A stretch of DNA of 64,000 nt, taken from assembly GCA_039584255.1 (NCBI GenBank), contig JBDGYE010000001.1, positions 1-64,000 of the forward strand. Direction: 5' to 3'. Made by a program: the position numbers and the translations under genes. The notes beneath the pieces are model-generated. The model was given only the letters and a program-made list of their open reading frames with translations. It did not search any database and had not been told where the DNA came from. This document shows positions 51,544 through 60,354 of the stretch, in pieces (the first letter of the stretch is position 1; each line of letters starts with the position of its first letter). The DNA comes from JBDGYE01 sp039584255. GTDB lineage: Bacteria; Gemmatimonadota; Gemmatimonadetes; Palauibacterales; Palauibacteraceae.

Positions 51544-52878
51544 ATGCGAAGACAGCTCGCCGCAGCGATACCCATGGTTCTCCTGTGCTCCAGCCCTCTC
51601 CTCGGCCAGGCCGAGCTTCTCCAGTCGGGCCCCATGGTGGGCTACTCGGAGATGTTCGAGGCGCTGCTGTGGGCGCAGACGAAAGGGGCCGCCGAGGTGA
51701 AGTTCGTCTACTGGAGTGAGGCCGACCCCTCCACGCGGTATCAGACGGAGAACATCCGCACGAAGGCCGACCAGGCCTTCATCGCCAAGACGGTCGTCGG
51801 AAGACTGGAGCCGGGCCAGCGGTACGGATACGAGCTCCACATCAACGGGCAGCCGGTCGAGCGGCCGTATCCTCTGCGCTTTCAGACGCAGCACCTCTGG
51901 CAGTGGCGCACCGATCCGCCCGACTTCCGGTTCGTCATCGGAAGCTGCTTCTACGTGAACGATCCCCCGTACGATAGGCCGGGTGAGCCGTATGGAGGAG
52001 GCTTCGAAATCCTCGACGCCATCCTCGACAAGAACCCCGACGCCATGATCTGGATGGGCGACGATGTCTACCTGCGCGAGTCAGACTGGTATACGCGGAC
52101 CGGGATGTTCTACCGCTACACCCACACCCGGTCCTATCCCGGGCTGCAGCCGCTGCTGGGCTCGGTACACCACTACGCCATCTGGGACGACCACGATTAC
52201 GGTCCCGACAACAGCGACTGGACGTGGAGGGAAAAGCGGACCGCACTCGAGACGTTCGACCTCTTCTGGGGCAACCCCGAGGTGGGGACTCCGGAATTCG
52301 GCGGCATCACCACGATGTTCGAGTGGGGCGACGTGCAGTTCTTCCTGACCGACAACCGTTGGCACCGGTCGCCCGAGCATCGACGCGAGCCCGGGCGCAC
52401 GATGCTAGGCCGCGAGCAGCTGGACTGGCTGATCGACGCGCTCCGGAGCAGCCGTGCCACCTTCAAGATCGTGGTCGTCGGCAGCCAGGTGCTGAACCCG
52501 GTCCCGGGCTGGGAGGCCTACGCCACCTTCCCGGAGGAGCGGGCCGAGCTGCTGCGCCGGATCCAGGACAACGACATACGCGGGGTATTCTTCATCACCG
52601 GTGACGTCCACTACACGGTACTGACCAAGCTCGACCGCTGGGGCACGTATCCCTTCTACGACATGACGGTTTCGCCGTTTACGGCAGGCCCGGCCGACTT
52701 CGATCCGGACGGGTACGACAACTATCTCGCCGTGCCCGGGACCTTCTACCAGGACCGCAATTTTGCCACGCTGGACTTCGCCGGCCCCCGGGAGGACCGG
52801 TCGATGACGATCAAGGTGTACGACACAGCGGGCCGCGAGCTGTGGAACCGAACGGTGAAGGCGGTTGAGCTGCGGTAA
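51544..52878 (+). CDS. PhoD-type alkaline phosphatase/phosphodiesterase, exported
   Basis: 444 residues from the ATG at 51544, preceded by GGAAGG. Signal peptide (RRQLAAAIPMVLLCSSPLLG), an N-terminal Fn3-like domain (residues about 25-115), then the PhoD metallophosphoesterase core: RFVIGSCFY, IWMGDDVYLRE, WDDHDYGPDNSD, VVVGSQVLNPVPGW, FFITGDVHYTVL. It binds Fe/Ca and cleaves phosphate mono- or diesters in the periplasm. A strong hairpin terminator follows at 52958. Confidence 0.92.
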   Translation: MRRQLAAAIPMVLLCSSPLLGQAELLQSGPMVGYSEMFEALLWAQTKGAAEVKFVYWSEADPSTRYQTENIRTKADQAFIAKTVVGRLEPGQRYGYELHINGQPVERPYPLRFQTQHLWQWRTDPPDFRFVIGSCFYVNDPPYDRPGEPYGGGFEILDAILDKNPDAMIWMGDDVYLRESDWYTRTGMFYRYTHTRSYPGLQPLLGSVHHYAIWDDHDYGPDNSDWTWREKRTALETFDLFWGNPEVGTPEFGGITTMFEWGDVQFFLTDNRWHRSPEHRREPGRTMLGREQLDWLIDALRSSRATFKIVVVGSQVLNPVPGWEAYATFPEERAELLRRIQDNDIRGVFFITGDVHYTVLTKLDRWGTYPFYDMTVSPFTAGPADFDPDGYDNYLAVPGTFYQDRNFATLDFAGPREDRSMTIKVYDTAGRELWNRTVKAVELR

Positions 52879-53221
52879 TGGGGCCGGCGCCGCCTGCCCG
52901 GTCCCGAATCCTAGACACCGGTGAGCGAGCCGACGGCCAGGAGCCGGAAAGGAAGGACCCCGGGCGGACGCGGTTCGCATCCGCCCGGGGAAAACAAGCG
53001 CCAGAGAGGCAGACTGACGCTTGTCGGAGCGAGGGTCTGCGCGGACTCCCCCTAGATTGCCCACGCTGTCGGCGGCAATTAGCGGGGCCGCGGAACGACC
53101 CTCCTCGCACCGCAGGAGCGGGCACCCTCTTCCACAGGGCACCCTACGGCCGAATCATAACGGCACACTTTCTCTGTGGTCAATAGGGCCGCCTATGGAG
53201 TAAGCCGGCCGCGCCCCGCGG
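52879..53221. other. Intergenic region with terminator; otherwise no gene
   Basis: Converging genes leave 343 bases without a credible coding frame. The left third holds the strong hairpin at 52958-52990. The remaining 230 bases show no clear promoter, RNA gene or repeat. Confidence 0.6.
52958..52990 (+). terminator. Strong hairpin terminator after the PhoD-type gene
   Basis: 15-base stem CCCCGGGCGGACGCG / CGCATCCGCCCGGGG with a 3-base loop and one wobble position, followed by AAAA, so on the minus strand it carries a U tract. It can stop both converging transcripts. Its core GCGGACGC...GC(A/G)TCCGC is shared with the terminators at 31681 and 32672. Confidence 0.75.
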
Positions 53222-53821
53222 TCAGGAGGCTCCGGGCTCGCGCAGCATCCCCCATACCTCAGGCCCACCGTCCACCGCGAGCTCGTCCTCGACCTCGAAG
53301 CCGAGGCGCCGGTAGAAGCGCAGGTTGTCGGCTACGCTTGTCTCCAGGTAGATGAGGTAGCCCGCGGAGTCGCACACGCTCATCACGGGCCGCAGGAGTG
53401 CCGTTCCGATTCCGCTTCGCTGGCGTTCGGGATCTACTCCGAGGACCGGCAGGTAGTAGTGAGCCTGTGTGGGACGCGCGGCGTTGAGCTGGCCGATCTG
53501 ACGCCGCACCGTATCGGTTCGCGACCCGAACATGCGCCGCATTTGCAGCGGGAGAATCAGCTGCGTGAACGGCCCGCCGTACGGAAGGTCGGGAATCGTC
53601 CACAGCGAGGCACCGGCCCGGTCCTCCGTGGTATAGGCCTCTCCGTCCCGTGAGTGAACCCGAAGCAACAGACGGAAGAACTGCCGGCCGTGCAGGAGCC
53701 ATTCCTCGTCTCCGCCGAACATCCACCGGTAGAGGGGGTCGTTGCGAAACGCCTCCGCAAGAACCGCGGCCAGGGGACCGATGTCCCGCCACGACACGGG
53801 CCTGACTCCGAGCTCGCTCAC
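53222..53821 (-). CDS. GNAT-family N-acetyltransferase
   Basis: 199 residues from a GTG at 53821 that overlaps the upstream stop as GTGA. GNAT features: VRPVSWRDIGPLAAVLAEAF, then the acetyl-CoA binding motif VLGVDPERQRSGIGTALL (Q/R-x-x-G-x-G/A), and VADNLRFYRRLGFEVEDE. The substrate is unknown. It is last in the operon with the alpha/beta hydrolase. Confidence 0.9.
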   Translation of the reverse strand: MSELGVRPVSWRDIGPLAAVLAEAFRNDPLYRWMFGGDEEWLLHGRQFFRLLLRVHSRDGEAYTTEDRAGASLWTIPDLPYGGPFTQLILPLQMRRMFGSRTDTVRRQIGQLNAARPTQAHYYLPVLGVDPERQRSGIGTALLRPVMSVCDSAGYLIYLETSVADNLRFYRRLGFEVEDELAVDGGPEVWGMLREPGAS

Positions 53822-54480
53822 AACCCCAGCCGCTCCGCCCACGCCGACATGGCAACGGCGAGCTCGGCGATCACCTCGTCGTACGAGCGACCGGCTCGCT
53901 TCGGAACCTTGAAGGAATGATCGCCGTCGTCGACTACGTGCAGCGTCGCGCGCTCGCCCAGCCCCTCGCACACCTCGCCGATGAGACCGACATCGGCCAG
54001 CCGGTCGCGGGTGCCCTGCAGGAACAGCATCGGTACGTCCACGCTCTTGAGATGATCGGCCCGGCCCGCCGACTTCTCTCCTGGCCTGTGCAGCGGGAAA
54101 CCGAAGAAGACGATGCCCCGAACTCCCCGCAACGCCCCCTCCGAGGCGGCGGTCGAGGTCATCCGGCCACCCATGGACTTGCCACCGGCTACGAGGGGCA
54201 GATCTGAAGCGGCATCTCCGGCCGTTGCGACGGCCGAGCGCACCGTCTCGACGAGCACCGGCGCCCGATCCGGCGCCCGGCGATCGGCCTCCGTGTATGG
54301 GAAGTTGTAGCGCAGCATGCCGATCCGATGTCTCGCCAGATGACGGGCAACGGACTCGTGGAAGAGGTGCCGCATGTCCGCGCCCGCGCCGTGCCCGTAC
54401 ACCACGAGGCAGCGTGCATCGGAAGGGCGAGTCAGCAGCGCGGAGACCTCGCCGGAGCTCGGTCCGGCGAGGAAGCGCAT
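53818..54480 (-). CDS. Alpha/beta hydrolase (KANL3/Tex30, dienelactone-hydrolase-like)
   Basis: 220 residues from the ATG at 54480. Typical of the KANL3/Tex30-like group: LVVYGHGAGADMRH, MLRYNFPY, VAGGKSMGGRMTS with the Ser nucleophile in GKSMG, FFGFPLHRPG, and MLFLQGTRDRLAD followed by DGDHSFKVPKRAG with the acid and His. It is a cytosolic hydrolase of unknown ester. It is coupled to the acetyltransferase (GTGA) and lies 73 bases after the phosphoesterase gene. Confidence 0.88.
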   Translation of the reverse strand: MRFLAGPSSGEVSALLTRPSDARCLVVYGHGAGADMRHLFHESVARHLARHRIGMLRYNFPYTEADRRAPDRAPVLVETVRSAVATAGDAASDLPLVAGGKSMGGRMTSTAASEGALRGVRGIVFFGFPLHRPGEKSAGRADHLKSVDVPMLFLQGTRDRLADVGLIGEVCEGLGERATLHVVDDGDHSFKVPKRAGRSYDEVIAELAVAMSAWAERLGL

Positions 54481-54553
54481 TTCGGTCGTGGTCGTGTCGG
54501 TCTCGATTCGGCTACCTCGCGTTAGATCAGGTTTGCCCGAAATAGGCTGCAAT

Positions 54554-55465
54554 CTACGACCGGCGCCCGCCGGCCGCGTCCCCTCCGGACGGCTCGTCGT
54601 CCGCCACGAATTGCGCGCCGTCCCACCGTGCCTGCGTGGCCCGGAGCGACCTTCCCTCGAGCTCGAAAAGCCACAGGCCCTCGCGGCCGCTGATCGTGGC
54701 ACTCCCGGCGCAGTAGATGGTGGGTCGGATGTTTGCCAGCCGAAGCCGGAACGTGCGATGGATGTGGCCGCACAGGATGGCGCCGTGGCGAATCGTCGCA
54801 CAGGCAGTCAGGAAGTCCTCGGCATTCTTCATCCGGTGATCCAGGCGGTCCGGCCGGCCGTCCGCGCGGCGGGGGGCATAGTGCGTGACGACGAAGACGA
54901 AGCGATCGAGCAGCCTCGGGTCATCCAGGATCCTTCCGAGCGCCTCCAGCTGCGATGCAGGTACGCATCCGCTGGAGAGCCAGGGCGCTGGATTCGGGCG
55001 TGCACTGTTGACTGCGACCACTGCTACGTCCTCCCCCACCAATCGCACGAGGGGCCAGGGTCCGTCCACCCGGTGCTCCGGGGCGTCGGTTTCCAGGAGA
55101 TCGCCGAAGTGACTCTCGAAGCGGTGCTGCCGCAGGGTGCCGAGGGTGTAGAGATCGTGGTTTCCGGGGACGTTCACATAGCCGGCCGGCGCAGCCGTCA
55201 ACGGCTCCACCGCCTCGCGCGCTGCCGCGAGCTCGGCGTGCGTGCTGAGATTCGTGTAGTCGCCGCTGAAGATCACTAGGTCGGGCTTCTGCTCCCGGAA
55301 GAGGCGGACCAGCGCCTCCATCTTCCGGCTCGCCCCCGCGAGCTGGCGACCTCTGGCCCGCAGCAGGTTCAGCAGGCCGATCGCCCGCTTGCTGAACAGG
55401 TCCCCAAGCGGGACCCGCCGGATGCCCAGCCCCAGGTGGATGTCACTGAAGTGCAGGATCCTCAC
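54554..55465 (-). CDS. Calcineurin-type metallophosphoesterase
   Basis: 303 residues with the complete five-block metal site: RILHFSDIHLG, FSGDYTN, VPGNHDLY, VVTHYAP and ILCGHIHRTF. It binds two metal ions and cleaves a phosphodiester or monoester. There is no signal peptide. It is first in the probable operon with the alpha/beta hydrolase and acetyltransferase. Confidence 0.92.
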   Translation of the reverse strand: MRILHFSDIHLGLGIRRVPLGDLFSKRAIGLLNLLRARGRQLAGASRKMEALVRLFREQKPDLVIFSGDYTNLSTHAELAAAREAVEPLTAAPAGYVNVPGNHDLYTLGTLRQHRFESHFGDLLETDAPEHRVDGPWPLVRLVGEDVAVVAVNSARPNPAPWLSSGCVPASQLEALGRILDDPRLLDRFVFVVTHYAPRRADGRPDRLDHRMKNAEDFLTACATIRHGAILCGHIHRTFRLRLANIRPTIYCAGSATISGREGLWLFELEGRSLRATQARWDGAQFVADDEPSGGDAAGGRRS

Positions 55466-55563
55466 GGCGTCTGGCTCTCCTCGTGAATCGGGCCCGCGTG
55501 GTCATGGCCGGGCGCTCGGGCCACCTTACCGACAGGCGACGTCGCGGCTATTGTTCGCCCAGC

Positions 55564-56541
55564 ATGAAGCTCGCGAGCATATCCGCAGCGGACCTGCGCC
55601 GGGCTCTACCCATGCCCGAGGCGATCGAGGCCATGAAGTCGGCCTTCGCCACGCTCTCGCAGGGACTTGCCGCCGCTCCCCAGCGCGGCGTGGTTCCGGT
55701 GGGCGACGCTGACGGAACCACGCTGCTCATGGGTGCATACCTTCCGGACGAGGGTCTGGCGGCGAAGACCGTCTCGATCTTTCACCGGAACCCGGAGCTT
55801 GGCAAGCCGGCGGTGACGGGACTGGTCCTCGTGCTCGATCCGCGGACGGGCGAGCCTCAGGGCCTCATGGACGGCGGCCCCCTAACAGCATGGAGGACGG
55901 GAGCGGCTTCCGGCGCGGCCACTGACCTGCTCGCCGTTCCCGCGGCACGGGTCGGAGCCGTGGTCGGCGCCGGCGCCCAGGCCCGGACCCAGGTCCTGGC
56001 GATCGACGCCGTCCGTGAGCTGGATGCGGTGAAGGTGCATTCCTTGGACCGAAACCAAGCAGAGCGCCTCGTCGCCGAAATGCAGAACGACACCCGCGCA
56101 CAGCTCGAAGTCGCGGGATCGTCGGCCGAGGCGGTAGCGGACGCCGACGTCATCTGCACGGCCACTAGCTCGGCCACACCTGTCTTCGACGGTGAGCTGC
56201 TCAAGCCGGGCGCGCACATCAACGCGATCGGGACGTTCACGCTCGATAGACGTGAGCTGGATTACGTCACCGTCGATCGCTCGCGGGTGTTCGTGGACCT
56301 CGTCGGTGCGGCCCTCGAGGAAGCGGGCGACCTGATGGCGGCGGTCGAGCACGGAGTCACCGGCAGCGAGGAATGGACCGAGATCGGACTCGTCGCGGCG
56401 GGCCTGGCGGATGGCCGACAGACGCTTGACGAGATCACCCTCTTCAAGTCGGTCGGGCACGCCGTCCAGGACGTCGCCGCAGCCTCACGTGTGCTGCGGG
56501 CGGCCCGGGAGATGGGTCTGGGCCACGAGATCGAGCTCTGA
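55564..56541 (+). CDS. Ornithine cyclodeaminase/mu-crystallin family, probable delta-1-pyrroline-2-carboxylate reductase
   Basis: 325 residues from the ATG at 55564. Family features: MPEAIEAMKSAF, GLVLVLDPRTGEPQGLMDGGPLTAWRTGAASG, the Rossmann fingerprint VGAVVGAGAQARTQ, and VICTATSSATPVFDGELLKPG. Members are ornithine cyclodeaminases, ketimine reductases or pyrroline-2-carboxylate (Pyr2C) reductases. The gene next door is a trans-3-hydroxy-L-proline dehydratase, whose product is Pyr2C, so reduction of Pyr2C to L-proline is the most economical role. That is inference from context. Confidence 0.88.
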   Translation: MKLASISAADLRRALPMPEAIEAMKSAFATLSQGLAAAPQRGVVPVGDADGTTLLMGAYLPDEGLAAKTVSIFHRNPELGKPAVTGLVLVLDPRTGEPQGLMDGGPLTAWRTGAASGAATDLLAVPAARVGAVVGAGAQARTQVLAIDAVRELDAVKVHSLDRNQAERLVAEMQNDTRAQLEVAGSSAEAVADADVICTATSSATPVFDGELLKPGAHINAIGTFTLDRRELDYVTVDRSRVFVDLVGAALEEAGDLMAAVEHGVTGSEEWTEIGLVAAGLADGRQTLDEITLFKSVGHAVQDVAAASRVLRAAREMGLGHEIEL

Positions 56542-56544
56542 GAG

Positions 56545-57597
56545 ATGCCTTCCTTCGAACCGGCGCCCGACTGGCTGCGGATAACCACCATCGATGCCCA
56601 CACGGCGGGCGAGCCGCTCCGGGTGATAACCGGGGGATGGCCCGAGATTCCGGGAGCCACCCTCCTCGAGAAGCGGCAGTACGCCCGCGAGAACCAAGAC
56701 CACCTGCGCCGGGCCCTGATGTGGGAGCCCCGGGGCCATGCCGACATGTACGGCTGCATCCTCACCCCCCCGGTCACGCCGGACGGCGACGTCGGCGTGC
56801 TGTTCCTTCACAACGAGGGATACAGCACCATGTGCGGCCACGGGATCATCGGCCTGGTGAAGGTAGGTCTCGAGGCCGGCCTCCTCGATCTGCCGGTCGA
56901 GCCCGCGCCCGAGATCCGCATCGACACGCCCGCCGGCCGGGTTACCGCAGTGCCCCACCTTCGTTCCGCCGCCGGCCGCCCACGAGTGGACGCGGTCTCG
57001 TTCCGCAACGTTCCCTCATTCGTCCTGGAGCCGGATCTCCGGGTCGACATTCCGGGTCTGGGGACCGTTAGCTGCGACATCGCCTTCGGTGGCGCCTTCT
57101 ACGCCTATGTCGACGCGGCCGACGTCGAGCTCGCGCTCACACCACAGCACTACGCCCGCATCGCAGACACCGGAATGCGTATCAAGAGGTCCGTCATGCG
57201 CTGCTACGAGATCGTGCACCCCGACGGCGAGGCGGACCTCAACTTCCTGTACGGGACCATATTCGTAGAGCGGCTCGACGACCCGGACGGCTCGGGCTCC
57301 CACAGCCGCAACGTCTGCGTCTTCGCCGAGGGCGAGGTCGACCGCTGTCCGACCGGGACGGGGGTCAGCGGTCGTGCGGCCATTCACCACTCCCGTGGAG
57401 AGCTCGCTGCCGGCCGGTCGATCACCATCGAGAGCATCATCGGAACCACGTTCGATGTGCGCGTGGTGGACGAGACCAGGGTCGGAGGCCTGCCGGCCGT
57501 GGTGCCCGAGGTAACGGGGGCGGCCCACATCACCGGGCGGCACGAGTTCCTCGTTGACCCGGCGGATCCGCTCGGGGATGGCTTCCTCCTGCGCTGA
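56545..57597 (+). CDS. Trans-3-hydroxy-L-proline dehydratase (proline racemase family)
   Basis: 350 residues. Proline-racemase fold with the first catalytic Cys97 (EGYSTMCGHG). At the second site the family Cys is Thr270 in DRCPTGTGVSGR. Replacement of that Cys by Thr is the known mark of trans-3-hydroxy-L-proline dehydratases, which remove water to give pyrroline-2-carboxylate, as opposed to racemases and 4-hydroxyproline epimerases. The start is 3 bases after the reductase stop, so they are cotranscribed. This pairing is the known trans-3-hydroxyproline pathway. Confidence 0.88.
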   Translation: MPSFEPAPDWLRITTIDAHTAGEPLRVITGGWPEIPGATLLEKRQYARENQDHLRRALMWEPRGHADMYGCILTPPVTPDGDVGVLFLHNEGYSTMCGHGIIGLVKVGLEAGLLDLPVEPAPEIRIDTPAGRVTAVPHLRSAAGRPRVDAVSFRNVPSFVLEPDLRVDIPGLGTVSCDIAFGGAFYAYVDAADVELALTPQHYARIADTGMRIKRSVMRCYEIVHPDGEADLNFLYGTIFVERLDDPDGSGSHSRNVCVFAEGEVDRCPTGTGVSGRAAIHHSRGELAAGRSITIESIIGTTFDVRVVDETRVGGLPAVVPEVTGAAHITGRHEFLVDPADPLGDGFLLR

Positions 57598-57611
57598 AGG
57601 AAGGTAGAGCG

Positions 57612-58529
57612 ATGCATGATTTACGTGACCCTGGCGGCGACTCGGATAACCGGCTCCTCTCCGGCACTCCGATACCCTTCGCCGGCTGCTTCGCCGACGA
57701 GCCCGACCAGACGCTTCCCGTGGCCTTCGTCGGCCTCCCGTGCGACAGCCAGTCGTCGTTCCGACGGGGCCCGGCCGCGGCCCCGGGGAGGATCCGGCTC
57801 GCCTACGACGGACGCTGCTACAACGCCACCACCGAGCTCGGGACGGATCTGGAAGGGCTCGTATCGGACGTCGGCGACTGGTTTCCGGGGGAGGGATGGG
57901 AAGAGACGTTCGAGGAGTACCGTGCCCGGGCCGAGGGCCTGTTCATGTCGGAACAGGTGCCGTTCTTCGCCGGCGGCGACCACGCGGTGACCGTTCCCCT
58001 GGTCGCCGCCCTCGAAGTCCTCGACGAGCAGGTCCACGTGATCCAGCTGGACGCCCATCCGGATCTGTATCCCGAGTACGGCGGTGACAGAGGGTCCCAC
58101 GCCTGCGTGGGGGCCCGGATTCTGGAGATGGAGCACGTCGCCTCGCTGACCCAGATCGGGATCCGCACCCTCAACGCGCCTCAGCTCGCGGAGGTCGGCA
58201 GGCACGGCGGCCGGCTGGGAGTGTTCGAAGCGCGAGACATGCCCGTGCGGATGGCCGAGCTCGGTCACATCCCGAAGAATGCGCCGGTCTACGTGACGGT
58301 AGACCTCGATGCCTTCGACCCCGCCTTCGCTCCGGGCGTCTCCCACCCGGTCCCGGGCGGCTTGTCTCCGCGGCAGATCCTGCGGCTACTCCAGGATTCC
58401 GAGTGGGCGCTGGTCGGGATGGACGCCGTCGAGGTGAATCCGTCCCGGGACGAAGGCGACCGGACGTCGATCCTGGCCGCGCGTCTGCTTCACGAGGGGA
58501 TGGGGCTGGCCGTGGGAACGGGGGACTGA
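57612..58529 (+). CDS. Arginase/agmatinase-family ureohydrolase
   Basis: 305 residues with the complete binuclear Mn site: His124 (GGDHAVT), Asp147-x-His149-x-Asp151 (LDAHPDLYPEY), and Asp231/Asp233 (VTVDLDAFDP). The GSHACVGARI segment favours the agmatinase-like group over true arginase. It hydrolyses a guanidino compound to urea plus an amine. It is third in the operon with the proline-derivative genes, so the operon may feed several amino acids towards proline/ornithine metabolism. Confidence 0.9.
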   Translation: MHDLRDPGGDSDNRLLSGTPIPFAGCFADEPDQTLPVAFVGLPCDSQSSFRRGPAAAPGRIRLAYDGRCYNATTELGTDLEGLVSDVGDWFPGEGWEETFEEYRARAEGLFMSEQVPFFAGGDHAVTVPLVAALEVLDEQVHVIQLDAHPDLYPEYGGDRGSHACVGARILEMEHVASLTQIGIRTLNAPQLAEVGRHGGRLGVFEARDMPVRMAELGHIPKNAPVYVTVDLDAFDPAFAPGVSHPVPGGLSPRQILRLLQDSEWALVGMDAVEVNPSRDEGDRTSILAARLLHEGMGLAVGTGD

Positions 58530-58600
58530 TCCCGGCTGTTGTCGGCCGAGGGCGACGGAAACGGCTACCGCTGCGGCACCGTGGCCGCCACACTCCTGGC

Positions 58601-59137
58601 CTATTGCAGCCTCTCGTACAGGCCGTTGAACTGAACCTCCCAGCTCTCTCCGCCGTCGCCCGACGTTCTCCAGATCTGCCTGACGTCGCCGCCGTCCAGC
58701 GGCGCCCACGAGATCTCGTGCATCACGGGCGATCCGTTACGACCGGGCCGCTCTCCCCTGAGTACCATCTTCCCTTCTTCGAGACCTCCGTACAGCTCGA
58801 GAAGCCGACCGACGGTGTCGACCCACGTCTGATGCCACCGGCCACGACCCCCGTCGTAGATGTTGAAGCTCTTTCCCGTGAAGGCGCTCCCGGCACTGCT
58901 CCACTCCTCCATCAGGACACAGCCACCGAGGATCGATGTGATTCTGTTCGTTCCGGCCACGTCGCCGTCGGCGCCGGTTACCTGCCACTCGCCAAGCCAG
59001 AAATCGAACTGCCGGTACTCCTCCTCCGTGCACCTCGCCTCCTGCGCTGCCACTGACGACGGAGCGACGCCGACAGCCAGGAGCGCCAACCCCACCATCA
59101 CCAGGCCTCTGAGCCCGACCTTTCTCTCTTCCCGCAT
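58601..59137 (-). CDS. Exported protein, DUF1579-like (lipocalin-type)
   Basis: 178 residues from the ATG at 59137, with GAGAGG upstream. Signal peptide (GLVMVGLALLAVGVAPSSVAAQ), then the family opening EYRQFDFWLGEWQVTG, TNRITSILGGCVLMEEWSS, and strand-rich remainder ending QFNGLYERLQ. Such small barrel proteins have no established function. Convergent with the arginase-family gene. Confidence 0.8.
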   Translation of the reverse strand: MREERKVGLRGLVMVGLALLAVGVAPSSVAAQEARCTEEEYRQFDFWLGEWQVTGADGDVAGTNRITSILGGCVLMEEWSSAGSAFTGKSFNIYDGGRGRWHQTWVDTVGRLLELYGGLEEGKMVLRGERPGRNGSPVMHEISWAPLDGGDVRQIWRTSGDGGESWEVQFNGLYERLQ

Positions 59138-59299
59138 AGCACCTCTCTTGTGTGTCGGAACGCGATGCTGCAGCCTCGTTCTATCGAGCAACGCTTCATC
59201 TACCGAATGTCGCACCCCAGGATCCGTTCGAGTCTCGAATAAAGGAAGAGCGGGCGTGTATCCCTTCCAGGTAGGACCCCGATCGGGCCTCCGCAGCGA

Positions 59300-59896
59300 G
59301 TGAGGAAGCACTTGGAGCCGAAACCCGATTCCGAGAGCCGGATGGTTGAGCAAGTGCTGGTCGAGAGAGCGCAGGCCGGAGATACGGAGGCCTTCGGAGA
59401 GTTGGTCGGCCGCTACATGAGGCGCGGCTATTTCGCCGCTCTCGGTCTGGTCGGCTCCCACGAGGACGCTCTGGACCTCTCGCAGGAGGCGTTCGTGCGC
59501 GCCTTTCGCGCTCGCAGCACGATCGATCCCGGCCGGCCCTTCTATCCATGGCTCTACCAGATCATTCGCCGCCTGTGCTTCAACTTCGTGCGCGACACCC
59601 GCACGCGCAGAAGGAAGTTGGAGGCGGCCGGCGGCTGGCTGGCGGACGAAGTGGGGAACCGGGCGGCAGGGACGAATCCGGAAAGGGAGGCGGAGCGAGC
59701 GGAGCTGCGCGAGCGCTTCGAGGCGGCGATCGGCGAGCTTCCGGAAGCGCAGCGCGAGGTCCTGGTGCTGAAGGAGTTCGAAGGGCTCAAGTACCGGGAG
59801 ATCGCAGAGCTTCTGGACATACCGATCGGCACGGTGATGTCGAGACTCTATGCTGCGAGGAAGAGCCTCGCCGCCAGCCTGGGAGATGTCTCGTGA
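59300..59896 (+). CDS. ECF-type RNA polymerase sigma factor (RpoE-like)
   Basis: 198 residues. Region 2: FGELVGRYMRRGYFAALGLVGSHEDALDLSQEAFVRAFR, for -10 recognition and core binding. Region 4: LPEAQREVLVLKEFEGLKYREIAELLDIPIGTVMSRLYAARKSL, for -35 recognition. A probable membrane anti-sigma factor follows with a GTGA overlap. This suggests that it responds to an envelope signal. Confidence 0.94.
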   Translation: MRKHLEPKPDSESRMVEQVLVERAQAGDTEAFGELVGRYMRRGYFAALGLVGSHEDALDLSQEAFVRAFRARSTIDPGRPFYPWLYQIIRRLCFNFVRDTRTRRRKLEAAGGWLADEVGNRAAGTNPEREAERAELRERFEAAIGELPEAQREVLVLKEFEGLKYREIAELLDIPIGTVMSRLYAARKSLAASLGDVS

Positions 59897-60354
59897 ACGG
59901 AGACCGCTACAGCGAGGAACGCGTCCGCGAGCTGCTGATGGGAGCGCTCGACGGCGAGTTGACACAGGAAGCGCGGGCAGAGCTCGAGAGGCTGCTGGCC
60001 TCGGAGCCCTTGTTGCAGGAAGAGTGGAAGCGACTCTCGCGGGTGAAGGAGGTGACGGAGAGCATGAAGCTGAGAAAGCCACCCGAGGAGACCTGGGACG
60101 GCTACTGGAACAGCGTGTACAGTCGGCTGGAGAGAAGCATCGCCTGGATCCTGGTTTCCATCGCGGCCATCGTGCTGATCTCCTACGGAGGGTGGCACGG
60201 CGTCCAGGACCTTCTCGCCGACGCCGAGTTGCCGTGGTACATCAAGGGAAGCGTCCTGGCCGGAATCGTGGGGCTGGCAATGCTCCTGGTCTCCGTCGTC
60301 CGACACAGGATCTTCGTGAGCCGCTCAGACCCGTACAAGGATATACAGCGATGA
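59893..60354 (+). CDS. Membrane anti-sigma factor (probable)
   Basis: 153 residues from a GTG at 59893 overlapping the sigma stop. N-terminal cytoplasmic part (RVRELLMGALDGELTQEARAELERLLASEPLLQEEW) resembles anti-sigma domains, but it lacks the zinc H-x3-C-x2-C motif. Two transmembrane helices follow (AWILVSIAAIVLISYGG; VLAGIVGLAMLLVSVV). It should hold the ECF sigma factor at the membrane until a signal releases it. It is coupled to the next gene by ATGA. Confidence 0.8.
   Translation: MNGDRYSEERVRELLMGALDGELTQEARAELERLLASEPLLQEEWKRLSRVKEVTESMKLRKPPEETWDGYWNSVYSRLERSIAWILVSIAAIVLISYGGWHGVQDLLADAELPWYIKGSVLAGIVGLAMLLVSVVRHRIFVSRSDPYKDIQR

Noticed and set aside
55564..56541. True ornithine cyclodeaminase
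   Set aside because: Possible by family, but the adjacent dehydratase makes pyrroline-2-carboxylate, so a reductase role explains the operon better.
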